21,219 bases of DNA from Gardnerella kenyensis (GCA_003585735.1 NQOH01000001.1:334293-355511); one strand, 5' to 3'; counted from the stretch's first letter, positions 6,498-14,061 are shown. Program-made: numbers and translations. Notes: generated from the letters alone by a model not told the origin.

Positions 6498-7223
6498 ATG
6501 AAACGGCCGTTTTTTGCTGTACTTGGCGGAATGGGTACTCTTGCAACAGAAAGCTATATTCGTTTACTGAATAAAGAAACACATGCTCATAATGATCAAG
6601 AGTTTTTGGATTATGTGGTGTTTAACGACGCTTCCGTGCCAGACAGAACGGCGTATATTGTTGGAAATTCCGAAGAAAACCCATTTCCTGTTCTTGCGGA
6701 CGATATTCACAAAGCAACGCAAATGGGAGCTTCTTTTATTGTATTAACATGCAATACAGCGCATTATTTTTACGATAAATTCCAAGCACTTACCAACGTG
6801 CCTATTATGCATATGCCTCGCGGAGCTGTGGCTGAAGTTGCTCGACGCTACCCTATTGATCGTTGCAAGCGCATTGGATTTTTAGGCACTGCAGGGTCTC
6901 GCAAAGCAGGAGTGTACCAGCGCGCTATTGAAGAAGCGGGATACACGTTTGTAGCACCGGACGACGCCTTGCAAAAGCGTATTACTTCGCTTATTTACGA
7001 TGATGTAAAAGGTACAGGAGACCTTGATTTTCATCGTTACGAGTCTGTTTTAAGCGATATGCTGAATCCTTCCGGAACATGCCATTGCGATGCGCTTATT
7101 TTAGGATGCACAGAGCTTAGCGTGCTAAATGAAGCTTTCCCGCTACCTCAAATACCATTGGTTGACGCTCAAGCAGTGCTTGTAAAAGACACTGTAGAGA
7201 AAGCTAAAGCGTTGCGCAATTAA
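6498..7223 (+). CDS. racD: Aspartate/glutamate racemase family protein, probable aspartate racemase
   Basis: This 241-residue, cofactor-independent racemase of the Asp/Glu/hydantoin family has the two catalytic cysteines in their usual settings: LTCNTAH (C85) and LGCTELS (C204). The N-terminus reads FFAVLGGMGTLATESY, the GGMG(P/T)LAT signature typical of aspartate racemases. It would interconvert L- and D-aspartate in the cytosol. It follows the ATP-grasp ligase by 42 bp, with GAAAGGA about 10 nt before the ATG, and would supply D-Asp to that ligase; in E. faecium the D-Asp ligase gene is likewise paired with an aspartate racemase. The alternative, a glutamate racemase (MurI), is less likely because of the GGMG signature and the context. 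A 16-bp inverted repeat downstream separates it from convergent folC. Confidence 0.88.
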   Translation: MKRPFFAVLGGMGTLATESYIRLLNKETHAHNDQEFLDYVVFNDASVPDRTAYIVGNSEENPFPVLADDIHKATQMGASFIVLTCNTAHYFYDKFQALTNVPIMHMPRGAVAEVARRYPIDRCKRIGFLGTAGSRKAGVYQRAIEEAGYTFVAPDDALQKRITSLIYDDVKGTGDLDFHRYESVLSDMLNPSGTCHCDALILGCTELSVLNEAFPLPQIPLVDAQAVLVKDTVEKAKALRN

Positions 7224-7239
7224 GTAGCAAATAGTAAGC

Positions 7240-7299
7240 TTAGCTCGCTAATTAAGTAACGAATTAATTAAAATTAATGCGAATTAATTAGCGAGCTAA
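7240..7299. terminator. Large perfect inverted repeat between convergent racD and folC
   Basis: The arms TTAGCTCGCTAATTAA (7240-7255) and TTAATTAGCGAGCTAA (7284-7299) are perfectly complementary over 16 bp around a 28-nt AT-rich loop that itself contains AATTAATT dyads. It lies exactly in the convergent gap, so a bidirectional terminator is the simplest reading. There is no proper U-run on either side, which lowers confidence in intrinsic termination. Confidence 0.6.
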
Positions 7300-7321
7300 A
7301 CAGTAAGCAAATAAATTAAAT

Positions 7322-8779
7322 TCAGGACTCGTCAACATTTGGGTGGATTGCAACACGCTGATCTTTTGGCTTTTTTAAGTCCGGATTCACATGCTCAACA
7401 AGCATTGTGCGAGCATCCCCTGCTGTAACAAAGCTGCCGCAAATAAGCACGCCGTGACCGTAGCCCACGCCAAGCTCATCATCTTCATCAACCAAATTCA
7501 CAGCCGTTTGAATAGCATCCGGAAGCTCGTCAACGCGAATCACACGATCCCTACCAAACACGCCTACAGCAACCTTTTCAAGCTCTTCCGGGTCCATTAC
7601 ACGATCTCGCCAAGAATTACGAGTCACAATAATCTTCGTCAAAATAGGCTCAAGAACACCCAAGTATTCTTCAACCTGCTTATCTGCCATCATTGCAACA
7701 ACGCCAATAAGCTGCTCAAAATGATAGTTTTCTTCAATAGTTTCACGAAGAGACTCAGCAGCATTCACATTATGACCGCCGTCAATAATAATCGTCGGCG
7801 AAGTACGAACCTGCTCAATACGACCCGGAACCTTAACCTGACTTAAAGCTTCAGCAACTAAATCGCCATCCAAAGCGCCATTTACAGGAAGCACAACTTC
7901 TGCTGCAGCAAGCGCCGCCAAAGCATTATGCGCTTGATGCTTACCAAACTTATCGATTGGCACATCCTCATAAGTTCCAAGAGGAGTGCGCAAAGTAACA
8001 ACTTGGCCGCCAACTGCAGGAGTACGAGAAACAACTTCAAGCTCGCCATCACCGTAAGAAGAATCGCGCAATAATTTAGCATTATTACGCTCAGCAACTT
8101 CCTTAATAATTGGCAAAACTTTATCTTCATGCGGCTGAGGACCTAAAATTACAGTACAATTTGGCTTAATAATGCCAGCTTTTGTGCGCGCAATCTCCTC
8201 AACAGTGTTTCCAAGCCATTGCATGTGATCCATATCCACAGGGCCAATAATTGCAGCATCAGCATTCATAACATTCGTAGCATCCCATTCGCCACCCATG
8301 CCAACTTCCATAACAGCAACATCAACAGGAGCGTCCGCAAAAGCCCAAATCGCCATAGCTGTAAGCACTTCAAAAAAGCTCATTTTTGGCTTACCGTCAG
8401 CCTCCATACGAGCATCAACCATGTCGATAATATCTTTCATTTGATCCCAAACGTCAATAAAATCGTCGTCGCTGATTTCTTGGCCGTCAATCATAATGCG
8501 CTCGTTTACGCGCTCTAAATGCGGAGAAGTGTAAAGACCAGTGCGCAAACCGTATGCTCGGCACAAAGACTCAGCCATGCGAGCAGTGGAACCCTTGCCA
8601 TTCGTACCAGTAATGTGAATAACGTGCATAGACTTTTCTGGATGCCCAAGAATATCAAGAATTAAGCGCATTCTGTCTAAATCAAGATTGGTTTTATTAT
8701 GCTCAGGAGCGCGGCTCATAATATTGCGCTCAATATCAACAATTCGCTCATTATTGCGATTTGGATGTTCCATAGACAT
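7322..8779 (-). CDS. folC: Bifunctional folylpolyglutamate synthase / dihydrofolate synthase
   Basis: FolC joins glutamate to dihydropteroate and/or to reduced folates, retaining folates in the cell. The 485-residue product shows the ATP loop ITGTNGKGSTARM (56-68), the SPHLERVNERI folate-site segment, VAVMEVGMGGEWDATN, the MDHMQWLGNTVEEIARTKAGI region with its catalytic-lysine area, and the C-domain motif IIIDGGHNVNAAES. The length is slightly above the usual 420-450 aa, with an N-terminal extension of about 30 residues. ATG 8779 is preceded by AGGGGAG at 7 nt, an excellent RBS; a second in-frame ATG two codons later is not better placed. No other folate gene lies in the window, so the balance between dihydrofolate synthesis and polyglutamylation of imported folate is open. 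FolC is fold-related to the Mur ligases but clearly separate from the murE gene nearby. Confidence 0.94.
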   Translation of the reverse strand: MSMEHPNRNNERIVDIERNIMSRAPEHNKTNLDLDRMRLILDILGHPEKSMHVIHITGTNGKGSTARMAESLCRAYGLRTGLYTSPHLERVNERIMIDGQEISDDDFIDVWDQMKDIIDMVDARMEADGKPKMSFFEVLTAMAIWAFADAPVDVAVMEVGMGGEWDATNVMNADAAIIGPVDMDHMQWLGNTVEEIARTKAGIIKPNCTVILGPQPHEDKVLPIIKEVAERNNAKLLRDSSYGDGELEVVSRTPAVGGQVVTLRTPLGTYEDVPIDKFGKHQAHNALAALAAAEVVLPVNGALDGDLVAEALSQVKVPGRIEQVRTSPTIIIDGGHNVNAAESLRETIEENYHFEQLIGVVAMMADKQVEEYLGVLEPILTKIIVTRNSWRDRVMDPEELEKVAVGVFGRDRVIRVDELPDAIQTAVNLVDEDDELGVGYGHGVLICGSFVTAGDARTMLVEHVNPDLKKPKDQRVAIHPNVDES

Positions 8780-9051
8780 AAATGCACTCCCCTAATTTTG
8801 TGCTCACTTACTCATTTTCCAAATATATAGATTAGTTTATGCCAACAACAGAAACCCAATAAAATATTGAGACAATATTCACATAACAAAACTTTCATCA
8901 ACACACTTTGTAAATTACATATAAAATCTGATCTTTTTAATCCAAAAAAACTCGCGCAAAACAGTAAATAAGACTATGTTAGTTATTGTCTAGTTTTATT
9001 GCCTAGTTTATTTCTATTTGCACACAAAAAGAAGTGTTAAGGAGTCTCATA
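8780..9051. promoter_or_regulatory. Divergent intergenic region between folC and the aminopeptidase gene
   Basis: This 272-bp AT-rich gap must hold promoters in both directions, but I cannot place convincing -35/-10 pairs. A degenerate direct repeat (TCTAGTTTTATT near 8989 and CCTAGTTTATTT near 9002) and the RBS AAGGAG at 9039-9044 are visible. No RNA gene is recognised. Confidence 0.4.
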
Positions 9052-10647
9052 ATGGCAGAATGTACGCCAACCGAGCATGGTGAAGAATTAAAAGCTGACG
9101 GAACGCAAAAAGCAGAAGATCGCGTTAATAATCGTTCTCTTCGACCAAATAGCGATTCTTTCAAAGATTTTATGACAAGCAGCTGGGATAATCAGGAGCC
9201 AGACGTTAAGCCTCTTGAATCCAGCAAATACATTCCAGCTCGTTTAGAGGCTCTTTCAAAGCGCTTCCCGGGAGAACGCTTAGTTATTCCTGCAGGTCAG
9301 CCAAAAGTGCGCAATAACGATTGCGATTACGCTTTCCGCCCAGACACGACTTTTGCTTACTACACTGGCTTAGGTCAAGATTACGAAGCTGGAGCCGTAC
9401 TTGTTATGGAACCGGTAGACGAAGACAGCAAGGAAGCTAAAGTCTGCAAAAATCATATTCCAGAGCTTTTTGTAGCTCCACGCGCAGATAATAGCACTTC
9501 AGCATTCTACAGGGATCCACACTACGGCGAATACTGGGTTGGCCCACGCGCAGGCTTAAAAGAACTTAAAGCCATGACCGGCATTGAAACGCGCGATATT
9601 GCTGAACTTGACGACGCTCTTGCAAAGAACGTAAGCGACGACGCAAACGGCGAAGGCGTTCGAGTTCGCATCATTCGCGAAACTGATCCGGAGCTTACTG
9701 CAAAAGTTGAAACAATGCGTGAAGCAAGCGGATTTACAGACGAAGACGCTAATAATTCTGCAGACGATAAATTGCACGAATTTGCTGCAGAAGCGCGCAT
9801 GCTTAAGGATGATTACGAAATTCGAGAAATGCGCAAAGCAGTAGCTGCAACAAAGCTTGGTTTTGACCGCATGCTTACGCGCTTGCCTCAAGCTATTGGA
9901 AAAGAACATTCAGAGCGCATGATTGAAGGCGCTTTTAATTCTGTTGCTCGCGAGGAAGGAAACGAAGTTGGATACGACACTATTGTTGCTTCCGGCAAGC
10001 ATGCACCAATTTTGCACTGGATGCGAAACACGGGCGTAGTTTCTAACGGAGAACTGCTTCTTATTGATGCAGGCGTTGAAGTAAACAGCCTCTACACCGC
10101 CGATATTACACGCACTTTCCCAACAAACGGTAAGTTTACTGACTTGCAAAAGAAGCTTTACCAGTGCGTTCTTGACGCTCAACAAGCCGGTTTTGAAGCA
10201 GCTAAGCCGGGCGCAACCTATTCCGATATTCACCACGCTTGCATGAGAGTTTTAGCAGAACATTTGCACGAATGGGGAATTTTAAAGGTTAGCGTTGAAG
10301 AATCACTATCTCCAGAAGGTCAGCAGCATCGACGCTGGCATGCTTGCGGAGTAGCTCACCACCTTGGCTTGGACGTGCACGACTGTGCTCAAGCACGCTA
10401 CGAGTCTTATCAAGGCGCAAAAATTACTCCAGGCATGATCTTTACAATTGAACCAGGATTGTATTTTGCAGCTAACGATTTGATGCTTCCTGAAGAAATG
10501 CGCGGTATTGGAATTCGTATTGAAGACGATGTTCTGATGACTGAAAACGGTCCAGAATGGCTTTCTATTGACATTCCAAAGCAAATCGATGACGTAGAAG
10601 CATGGATGGCTGAACAAGCTCACAAAAGTGATATTTTTCAGCATTAA
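9052..10647 (+). CDS. pepP: Xaa-Pro aminopeptidase (M24B, PepP-like)
   Basis: This 531-residue metallopeptidase removes an N-terminal residue ahead of proline. An N-terminal creatinase-like domain (about 60-190) carries RLVIPAGQPKVRNND and FRPDTTFAYYTGL. The pita-bread catalytic domain (about 255-510) has the five metal ligands: LIDAGVE (D339), YTADITRTF (D351), VAHHLGLDVHD (H436), FTIEPGLYF (E467) and IRIEDDV (E491). ATG 9052 is chosen because AAGGAG lies 7 nt upstream; an in-frame GTG at 9034 overlaps that RBS and is rejected. The first 55 residues are hydrophilic and unconserved. There is no signal peptide, so the enzyme is cytoplasmic and probably finishes peptide degradation. It stands alone between folC (divergent) and a 285-bp gap. 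Confidence 0.94.
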   Translation: MAECTPTEHGEELKADGTQKAEDRVNNRSLRPNSDSFKDFMTSSWDNQEPDVKPLESSKYIPARLEALSKRFPGERLVIPAGQPKVRNNDCDYAFRPDTTFAYYTGLGQDYEAGAVLVMEPVDEDSKEAKVCKNHIPELFVAPRADNSTSAFYRDPHYGEYWVGPRAGLKELKAMTGIETRDIAELDDALAKNVSDDANGEGVRVRIIRETDPELTAKVETMREASGFTDEDANNSADDKLHEFAAEARMLKDDYEIREMRKAVAATKLGFDRMLTRLPQAIGKEHSERMIEGAFNSVAREEGNEVGYDTIVASGKHAPILHWMRNTGVVSNGELLLIDAGVEVNSLYTADITRTFPTNGKFTDLQKKLYQCVLDAQQAGFEAAKPGATYSDIHHACMRVLAEHLHEWGILKVSVEESLSPEGQQHRRWHACGVAHHLGLDVHDCAQARYESYQGAKITPGMIFTIEPGLYFAANDLMLPEEMRGIGIRIEDDVLMTENGPEWLSIDIPKQIDDVEAWMAEQAHKSDIFQH

Positions 10648-10932
10648 TCAATAAATTAAAATAATAGAAAAATATAATAAAACGAAATAATAATAAATAT
10701 AGTACGCCAGCATAAGTTAAGTTAAACGTACGCAATATAGCACTTATGGTGCGCTCTATAGAAACGTAACATGCATTGTGCATGTTACTTATCGCAAGGG
10801 CGCACCATAATTGTTTATGTAGCATTTTTACAAGCAAAATTTGCATCAAAATGCTTTTGAAGAAGCGAGAAGATATTTAGTAAAAGTATAGCTCTACAAA
10901 CTTGCTGCACTGACGCGCGCGAAAGGAATATT
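10648..10932. other. 285-bp intergenic region before the PfkB kinase gene
   Basis: The first 95 bp are very AT-rich; then comes the nested palindrome at 10744-10810; the last 120 bp precede the kinase start, with GAAAGGA as RBS about 7 nt before ATG 10933. I find no convincing promoter, and no clear U-run terminator after pepP. Confidence 0.5.
10744..10810. repeat. 67-bp nested perfect palindrome
   Basis: The outer arms TTATGGTGCGC (10744-10754) and GCGCACCATAA (10800-10810) are perfectly complementary. Centred inside is GTAACATGCA (10766-10775), loop TTG, TGCATGTTAC (10779-10788), also perfect. The two stems are separated by unpaired 11-nt segments on each side, so the structure is symmetric. 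It could be a regulator-binding dyad, a structured 5' leader of the kinase gene, or a small palindromic repeat element. No target-site duplication is visible. Confidence 0.85.
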
Positions 10933-11829
10933 ATGACTAAGCCAATTGTTCTTTCACTCGGCGAACTTTTATGGGATTTACTCCCACACGGAAAACGTGT
11001 TGGCGGAGCGCCAGCAAATTTTGCATATCATGCACAGTGCCACGGAGCACAAAGTTGCATGATTAGTGCTGTTGGTCAAGACCAACTCGGCGACGAGCTG
11101 ATTGACAAAGTGAACAAGGCTGGAATCACTTCAATTATTCAACGCAACGCGTGGCCAACAAGCACTGTGGAAGTAACGCTAAAAAAGGGAATACCAGAGT
11201 ACACTATTCTGCGAAATATAGCATGGGATCATATTCTTTACACTCGAGAACTCATTGATTTAGTAGAACGAGCAGATGCGGTATGCTTTGGCACTCTAAG
11301 CTTACGTTCTCAAGAAACTCACGACACAATTTTACAATTGTTAAAGCATACTAAGCCTGGAGCAATGAAGTTCTTCGACATAAACATTCGAAGCGACCAC
11401 TATTCTAAGGATCTTATTGATACTCTTCTTCAGCAAGCTACCGTTTTTAAGCTTAACGATTCTGAACTGTTCCTACTTAGAGACATGTTCAATATTCGCG
11501 ACACTTCAGACGAGGAAGCTTGCAAGTGGTTCCAAGCTCGTTACGGACTAGATTATGTGATTCTTACAGGCGGCTCTACTTTTAGTACGATTACTACTAA
11601 CACCGGAGAAAGCTCTACTATTCCAACGCCACACGTTGATGTTCTTGACACAGTTGGTGCTGGTGACTCGTTCTCAGGAACATTCGCAGCACATATTCTT
11701 AAAGGAGAAAGCTTGCAAGAGGCGCATCGCGCAGCTGTTAATACTGCAGCATTTGTGTGCACTCAAGAAGGAGCATGGCCTAAGTATCCAAAGCAAATAC
11801 CGGATTATTTAGCACAAGCCGGAAAATAA
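10933..11829 (+). CDS. PfkB-family carbohydrate kinase, probable fructokinase
   Basis: This 298-residue ribokinase/PfkB-family sugar kinase phosphorylates a sugar with ATP in the cytosol. The N-terminus has the substrate-side motif SLGELLWDLLP and the GGAPANFAYH glycine-rich segment (24-33). The C-terminal signature DTVGAGDSFSGTF (239-251) contains the catalytic base D245 and the anion hole GAGD. ILTGGSTFSTI lies in the usual ATP region. GELLWD plus GGAPANFAYHA is the wording usually seen in fructokinases, so fructose is the favoured substrate, but other ketoses or related sugars cannot be excluded. The RBS is GAAAGGA. There is no transporter or sugar regulator next to it. A long palindrome upstream may regulate it, and a 15-bp terminator follows. 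Confidence 0.88.
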   Translation: MTKPIVLSLGELLWDLLPHGKRVGGAPANFAYHAQCHGAQSCMISAVGQDQLGDELIDKVNKAGITSIIQRNAWPTSTVEVTLKKGIPEYTILRNIAWDHILYTRELIDLVERADAVCFGTLSLRSQETHDTILQLLKHTKPGAMKFFDINIRSDHYSKDLIDTLLQQATVFKLNDSELFLLRDMFNIRDTSDEEACKWFQARYGLDYVILTGGSTFSTITTNTGESSTIPTPHVDVLDTVGAGDSFSGTFAAHILKGESLQEAHRAAVNTAAFVCTQEGAWPKYPKQIPDYLAQAGK

Positions 11830-11849
11830 AATAAAAAAACTCATAAAAT

Positions 11850-11889
11850 AAATAACGCCACTTCACAACCCATGAAGTGGCGTTATTTA
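11850..11889. terminator. Bidirectional terminator between the kinase gene and tRNA-CAU
   Basis: A perfect 15-bp stem (arm AATAACGCCACTTCA at 11851-11865, partner at 11873-11887, 7-nt loop) is AT-rich on both flanks. On the - strand it is followed by TTATTTATTTTAT, on the + strand by ATTTAG. It sits just after the kinase stop and just past the 3' end of the tRNA. Confidence 0.88.
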
Positions 11890-11894
11890 GTTCG

Positions 11895-11968
11895 TGGGGC
11901 CTCAGGGGCTTGAACCCTGGACCGACGGATTATGAGTCCGCTGCTCTAACCGACTGAGCTAAAGCCCC
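11895..11968 (-). tRNA. tRNA with CAU anticodon (elongator Met, or Ile2)
   Basis: Reading the - strand, the 74-nt molecule folds as a full cloverleaf. The acceptor GGGGCTT pairs with AGGCCCC (one G-U), the D arm is GCTCAGTCGGTTAGAGC, the anticodon loop CTCATAA gives anticodon CAU, and the T arm is CAGGG-TTCAAGC-CCCTG. The discriminator is A and no CCA is encoded. It is not the initiator: the acceptor has a normal G1-C72 pair and the anticodon stem lacks the three consecutive G-C pairs at its loop end. Elongator Met and lysidine-modified Ile2 cannot be told apart with certainty by eye. A small hairpin (11971-11985, GCTAAC/GTTAGC) lies immediately 5' of the mature end. Confidence 0.93.
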
Positions 11969-12052
11969 ACGCTAACAAAGTTAGCAACGACTAGATTAGC
12001 ACATACCCATAAACGTAGCCAAATTAGTGCGTCGAACTTAAAATAAAAAGCA

Positions 12053-12769
12053 TCACACGCGCTCAGTGCGACCGGATGCGAAGTTATCAAGAGCACCAGT
12101 TGCGCGCAAAGCCAAGTACACAAACCACACAAGCACGCCAGAAAGCAACAATCCACTTATAAGCTCTGTAATCATGTGGATAGTAATGTAAGTAGGAGCC
12201 TTAGCCTGATACTTGGTTAAGCACAGGTACACGCCATACTCGAACGCCACAAGAAGACCAGAAATAGAGCTTAAAGTCAAATTAAACTTGCGATACTTAA
12301 AAATCAAGAACGGAATTTCTGCAAACACACCCTGCATAAGAGCAGAAATAATCGTATCCCTAATGTTAAAAGGAGAACCAAGCAGAACCTGCACAAGAGC
12401 TGCAACAACGTTCACATACACTGCAGAACCAGGCTTACGAATTAAAAGAACCGCAAGAGTGCCAGACAAATACCACACGCCGTGCGTAATGCTAGCAAAA
12501 CCAGGAAGAACAGCCGCATTAAGAGTACGAATTATTGGAATAAACACCAAGCCGTATCCGCACAAAATAACGCCAAAAACAGCAGATAAAGCAGCTCCCA
12601 AAGCAATATCTGCCACGCGCCAGCGCAAATTAGCAACAATCGAAGGCTCTGGATTAGCTTTAGCGTTCGCGCTATCCGTTACAGGAGTTGCAGAAGTTAC
12701 AGAAGCAGATGATTTTGTTTCACTACCATCAATATTATTATCAATATTTGTGTTAAAGATATCGCTCAT
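12053..12769 (-). CDS. ykoE: ECF transporter S component, YkoE type (thiamine / HMP uptake)
   Basis: This 238-residue integral membrane protein is the substrate-binding (S) subunit of a YkoE-type energy-coupling-factor transporter, which imports thiamine or its hydroxymethylpyrimidine precursor. After a hydrophilic Ser/Thr/Ala/Asn-rich N-terminal tail of about 48 residues come five or six hydrophobic segments (about 52-80, 86-110, 115-130, 138-157, 168-185, 198-221). The YkoE-typical wording is seen in GVWYLSGTLAVLLIRKPGSA, LVQVLLGSPF, and LMQGVFAEIPFLIFKYRKFN. ATG 12769 has AAGGA 6 nt upstream. Its usual partners (double ATPase YkoD, T subunit YkoC) are not next to it: the downstream neighbour is a tRNA gene. 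A GC-rich hairpin in the leader may regulate it. A thiamine-binding-family protein is encoded 6 kb away. Confidence 0.85.
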   Translation of the reverse strand: MSDIFNTNIDNNIDGSETKSSASVTSATPVTDSANAKANPEPSIVANLRWRVADIALGAALSAVFGVILCGYGLVFIPIIRTLNAAVLPGFASITHGVWYLSGTLAVLLIRKPGSAVYVNVVAALVQVLLGSPFNIRDTIISALMQGVFAEIPFLIFKYRKFNLTLSSISGLLVAFEYGVYLCLTKYQAKAPTYITIHMITELISGLLLSGVLVWFVYLALRATGALDNFASGRTERV

Positions 12770-12813
12770 AAGAGATCCTTATCTTAAGTGCTGCGCATTG
12801 TAAAATACTTAAA

Positions 12814-12854
12814 TTAGCACTCCCTGACCTACGCAGCCCGGGCGGAAGTGCCAA
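12814..12854 (-). promoter_or_regulatory. Unidentified GC-rich hairpin in the ykoE leader
   Basis: In - strand RNA, residues from 12854 down to 12844 pair with 12824 down to 12814 in an 11-bp stem (UUGGCACUUCC with GGGAGUGCUAA) closing a 19-nt GC-rich loop that contains GCCCGGGC and GUAGGUCA. Two pairs are G-U in the - strand transcript but would be A-C mismatches in the + strand complement, which fits a structure selected in the ykoE transcript. It lies 45 bp before the start codon in otherwise AT-rich sequence. It is not a TPP riboswitch I recognise: CUGAGA is missing. Function unknown. Confidence 0.5.
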
Positions 12855-13013
12855 AGAGCAAGTGTATCACTTAAATAAAGCTCAGCATACGTTTTGTAAT
12901 ATTTAACATATTGAAGTAATTTATAGCGCTTGATAGAAAAAATATAATAACCACAGCGTTTTCGAATAGAAATTACGAATAGAAATTACGAATAAAATTT
13001 ACTTACTTTATAT

Positions 13014-13046
13014 GCAAAAACGCCGCGAGAAAAACCCGCGGCGTTG
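13014..13046 (-). terminator. Terminator of tRNA-Glu
   Basis: A 9-bp GC-rich stem (arm AACGCCGCG at 13019-13027, partner CGCGGCGTT at 13037-13045, 9-nt loop) is followed on the - strand by TTTTTGCATA. It lies 8 bp past the tRNA 3' end. Confidence 0.9.
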
Positions 13047-13053
13047 TAATTTG

Positions 13054-13125
13054 TACCCCCTAAGAGAGTCGAACTCTTGTTGTCAGATTGAAAGTCTGGT
13101 GTCCTAACCGTTAGACGAAGGGGGC
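13054..13125 (-). tRNA. tRNA-Glu (anticodon UUC)
   Basis: The 72-nt - strand molecule has acceptor GCCCCCT paired with AGGGGGT, a D arm from CGTCTAACGGTTAGGAC, anticodon loop CTTTCAA giving UUC, and T arm AAGAG-TTCGACT-CTCTT. The sequence follows the familiar bacterial tRNA-Glu plan. The discriminator is A and no CCA is encoded. Two small oddities: the first acceptor pair is G1-U72, and the outermost anticodon-stem position (27-43) is C-A. Confidence 0.95.
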
Positions 13126-13199
13126 TTCGAACCAAACCATATGATATTAACACTCATAAAAGAGTCACGCAACTTACGGCGTGTTGCACAATATGCGCA

Positions 13200-14018
13200 T
13201 TATTGCGCAAGGTAAGTGAAGTCGTGAATCGTGCGACCAGCATCCAAGCCTTTGCGCTCAAAATTCGTAAGAACGCGACCAGTAAAACGCTCAGATTCGC
13301 TAAAATCTGCGTGAGGAAGAGCTGCTGCGGTGTCAGCCGTGCCTTTTCCAACGTGCTCAATTGGAAGACTTACTTTTAATTCGCCAATATTTGCGAAATC
13401 TTCGCGAGAATCCATAATCTCATGCACATGCAAAGCGTAATCCTCAATATCTGTAGCAATGCGCCAAACGCCCTCTTTACGCAATGCTTGGTGAATTGTA
13501 GAAGCAAGCTCTGGTTGCACAATGCGACGCTTATGGTGGCGCATTTTAGGCCATGGATCCGGGAAGAAAGTCCAAACTTCTTCTAAAACGCCTAAATCGC
13601 AAGCTGCGAAGAAATCAGGAGCGTTAATTTGCGCAATACGAAGATTAGTTAAGCCTTGTTTTCCAGCAAGAAGCATTGTGTGAGCGACGCCCGGATCATA
13701 AACTTCAAGCGCCAAAAAGTTAGTTTCCGGAAGACGTTCGGCTGCAGCAACAATATTTTCGCCTTGACCGGAACCAATTTCAACAATAAGCGGATTATTA
13801 TTGCCCCAGTTATCGCTAATCCAATCAGGCGTAATGCGCAAATTTTCGCGCAATCTAAAAGAGCCAGGAGCTTCAGTTACGTCTAATAGGTACTGACTTG
13901 CGTAACGCTCCTGAGCGTGCTGTAAACGCGCATCTAAGCGTCCAGAACGACGCACAAACGACAATACAGTGCGTTGCTTGGCTTGCATAGTGTTTTCGTT
14001 TTCATTTTCACTGCTCAT
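13200..14018 (-). CDS. trmB: tRNA (guanine-N7-)-methyltransferase
   Basis: TrmB uses S-adenosylmethionine to methylate N7 of G46 in the variable loop of tRNAs. The 272-residue protein has the SAM-binding loop VEIGSGQGE (79-87), the family signature FFPDPWPKMRHHKRR (151-165), ATDIEDYA (188-195), and the C-terminal LTNFERKG that usually reads RTxFExxG. The N-terminal 20 residues (SSENENENTMQAKQ) are unconserved; ATG 14018 has GAAAG about 8 nt upstream, and an in-frame ATG ten codons later is an alternative start. It is followed at 75 bp by tRNA-Glu on the same strand. In many actinobacteria sepF is followed by yggT and divIVA; here trmB holds that place. Confidence 0.93.
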   Translation of the reverse strand: MSSENENENTMQAKQRTVLSFVRRSGRLDARLQHAQERYASQYLLDVTEAPGSFRLRENLRITPDWISDNWGNNNPLIVEIGSGQGENIVAAAERLPETNFLALEVYDPGVAHTMLLAGKQGLTNLRIAQINAPDFFAACDLGVLEEVWTFFPDPWPKMRHHKRRIVQPELASTIHQALRKEGVWRIATDIEDYALHVHEIMDSREDFANIGELKVSLPIEHVGKGTADTAAALPHADFSESERFTGRVLTNFERKGLDAGRTIHDFTYLAQ

Positions 14019-14061
14019 TAGATTACTTTCGTTATTCGGCTATACGCTTTTAGTTAAATTT

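Noticed and set aside
11971..11985. Terminator of ykoE just before tRNA-CAU
   Set aside because: Only a 6-bp stem with a 3-nt loop and no U-run; it may be part of the tRNA precursor leader instead.
12213..12803. 196-codon open frame on the + strand opposite ykoE
   Set aside because: Antisense to the membrane protein gene; basic low-quality translation with no motif and no RBS.
12770..13053. TPP riboswitch before ykoE
   Set aside because: The CUGAGA and GAACCUGAUC-type segments are absent; only an unassigned hairpin is present.
13182..13203. Hairpin TGCGCA-TTAT-TGCGCA at the trmB 3' end as a terminator
   Set aside because: It overlaps the final trmB codons and stop, has no U-run, and arises from self-complementary hexamers.
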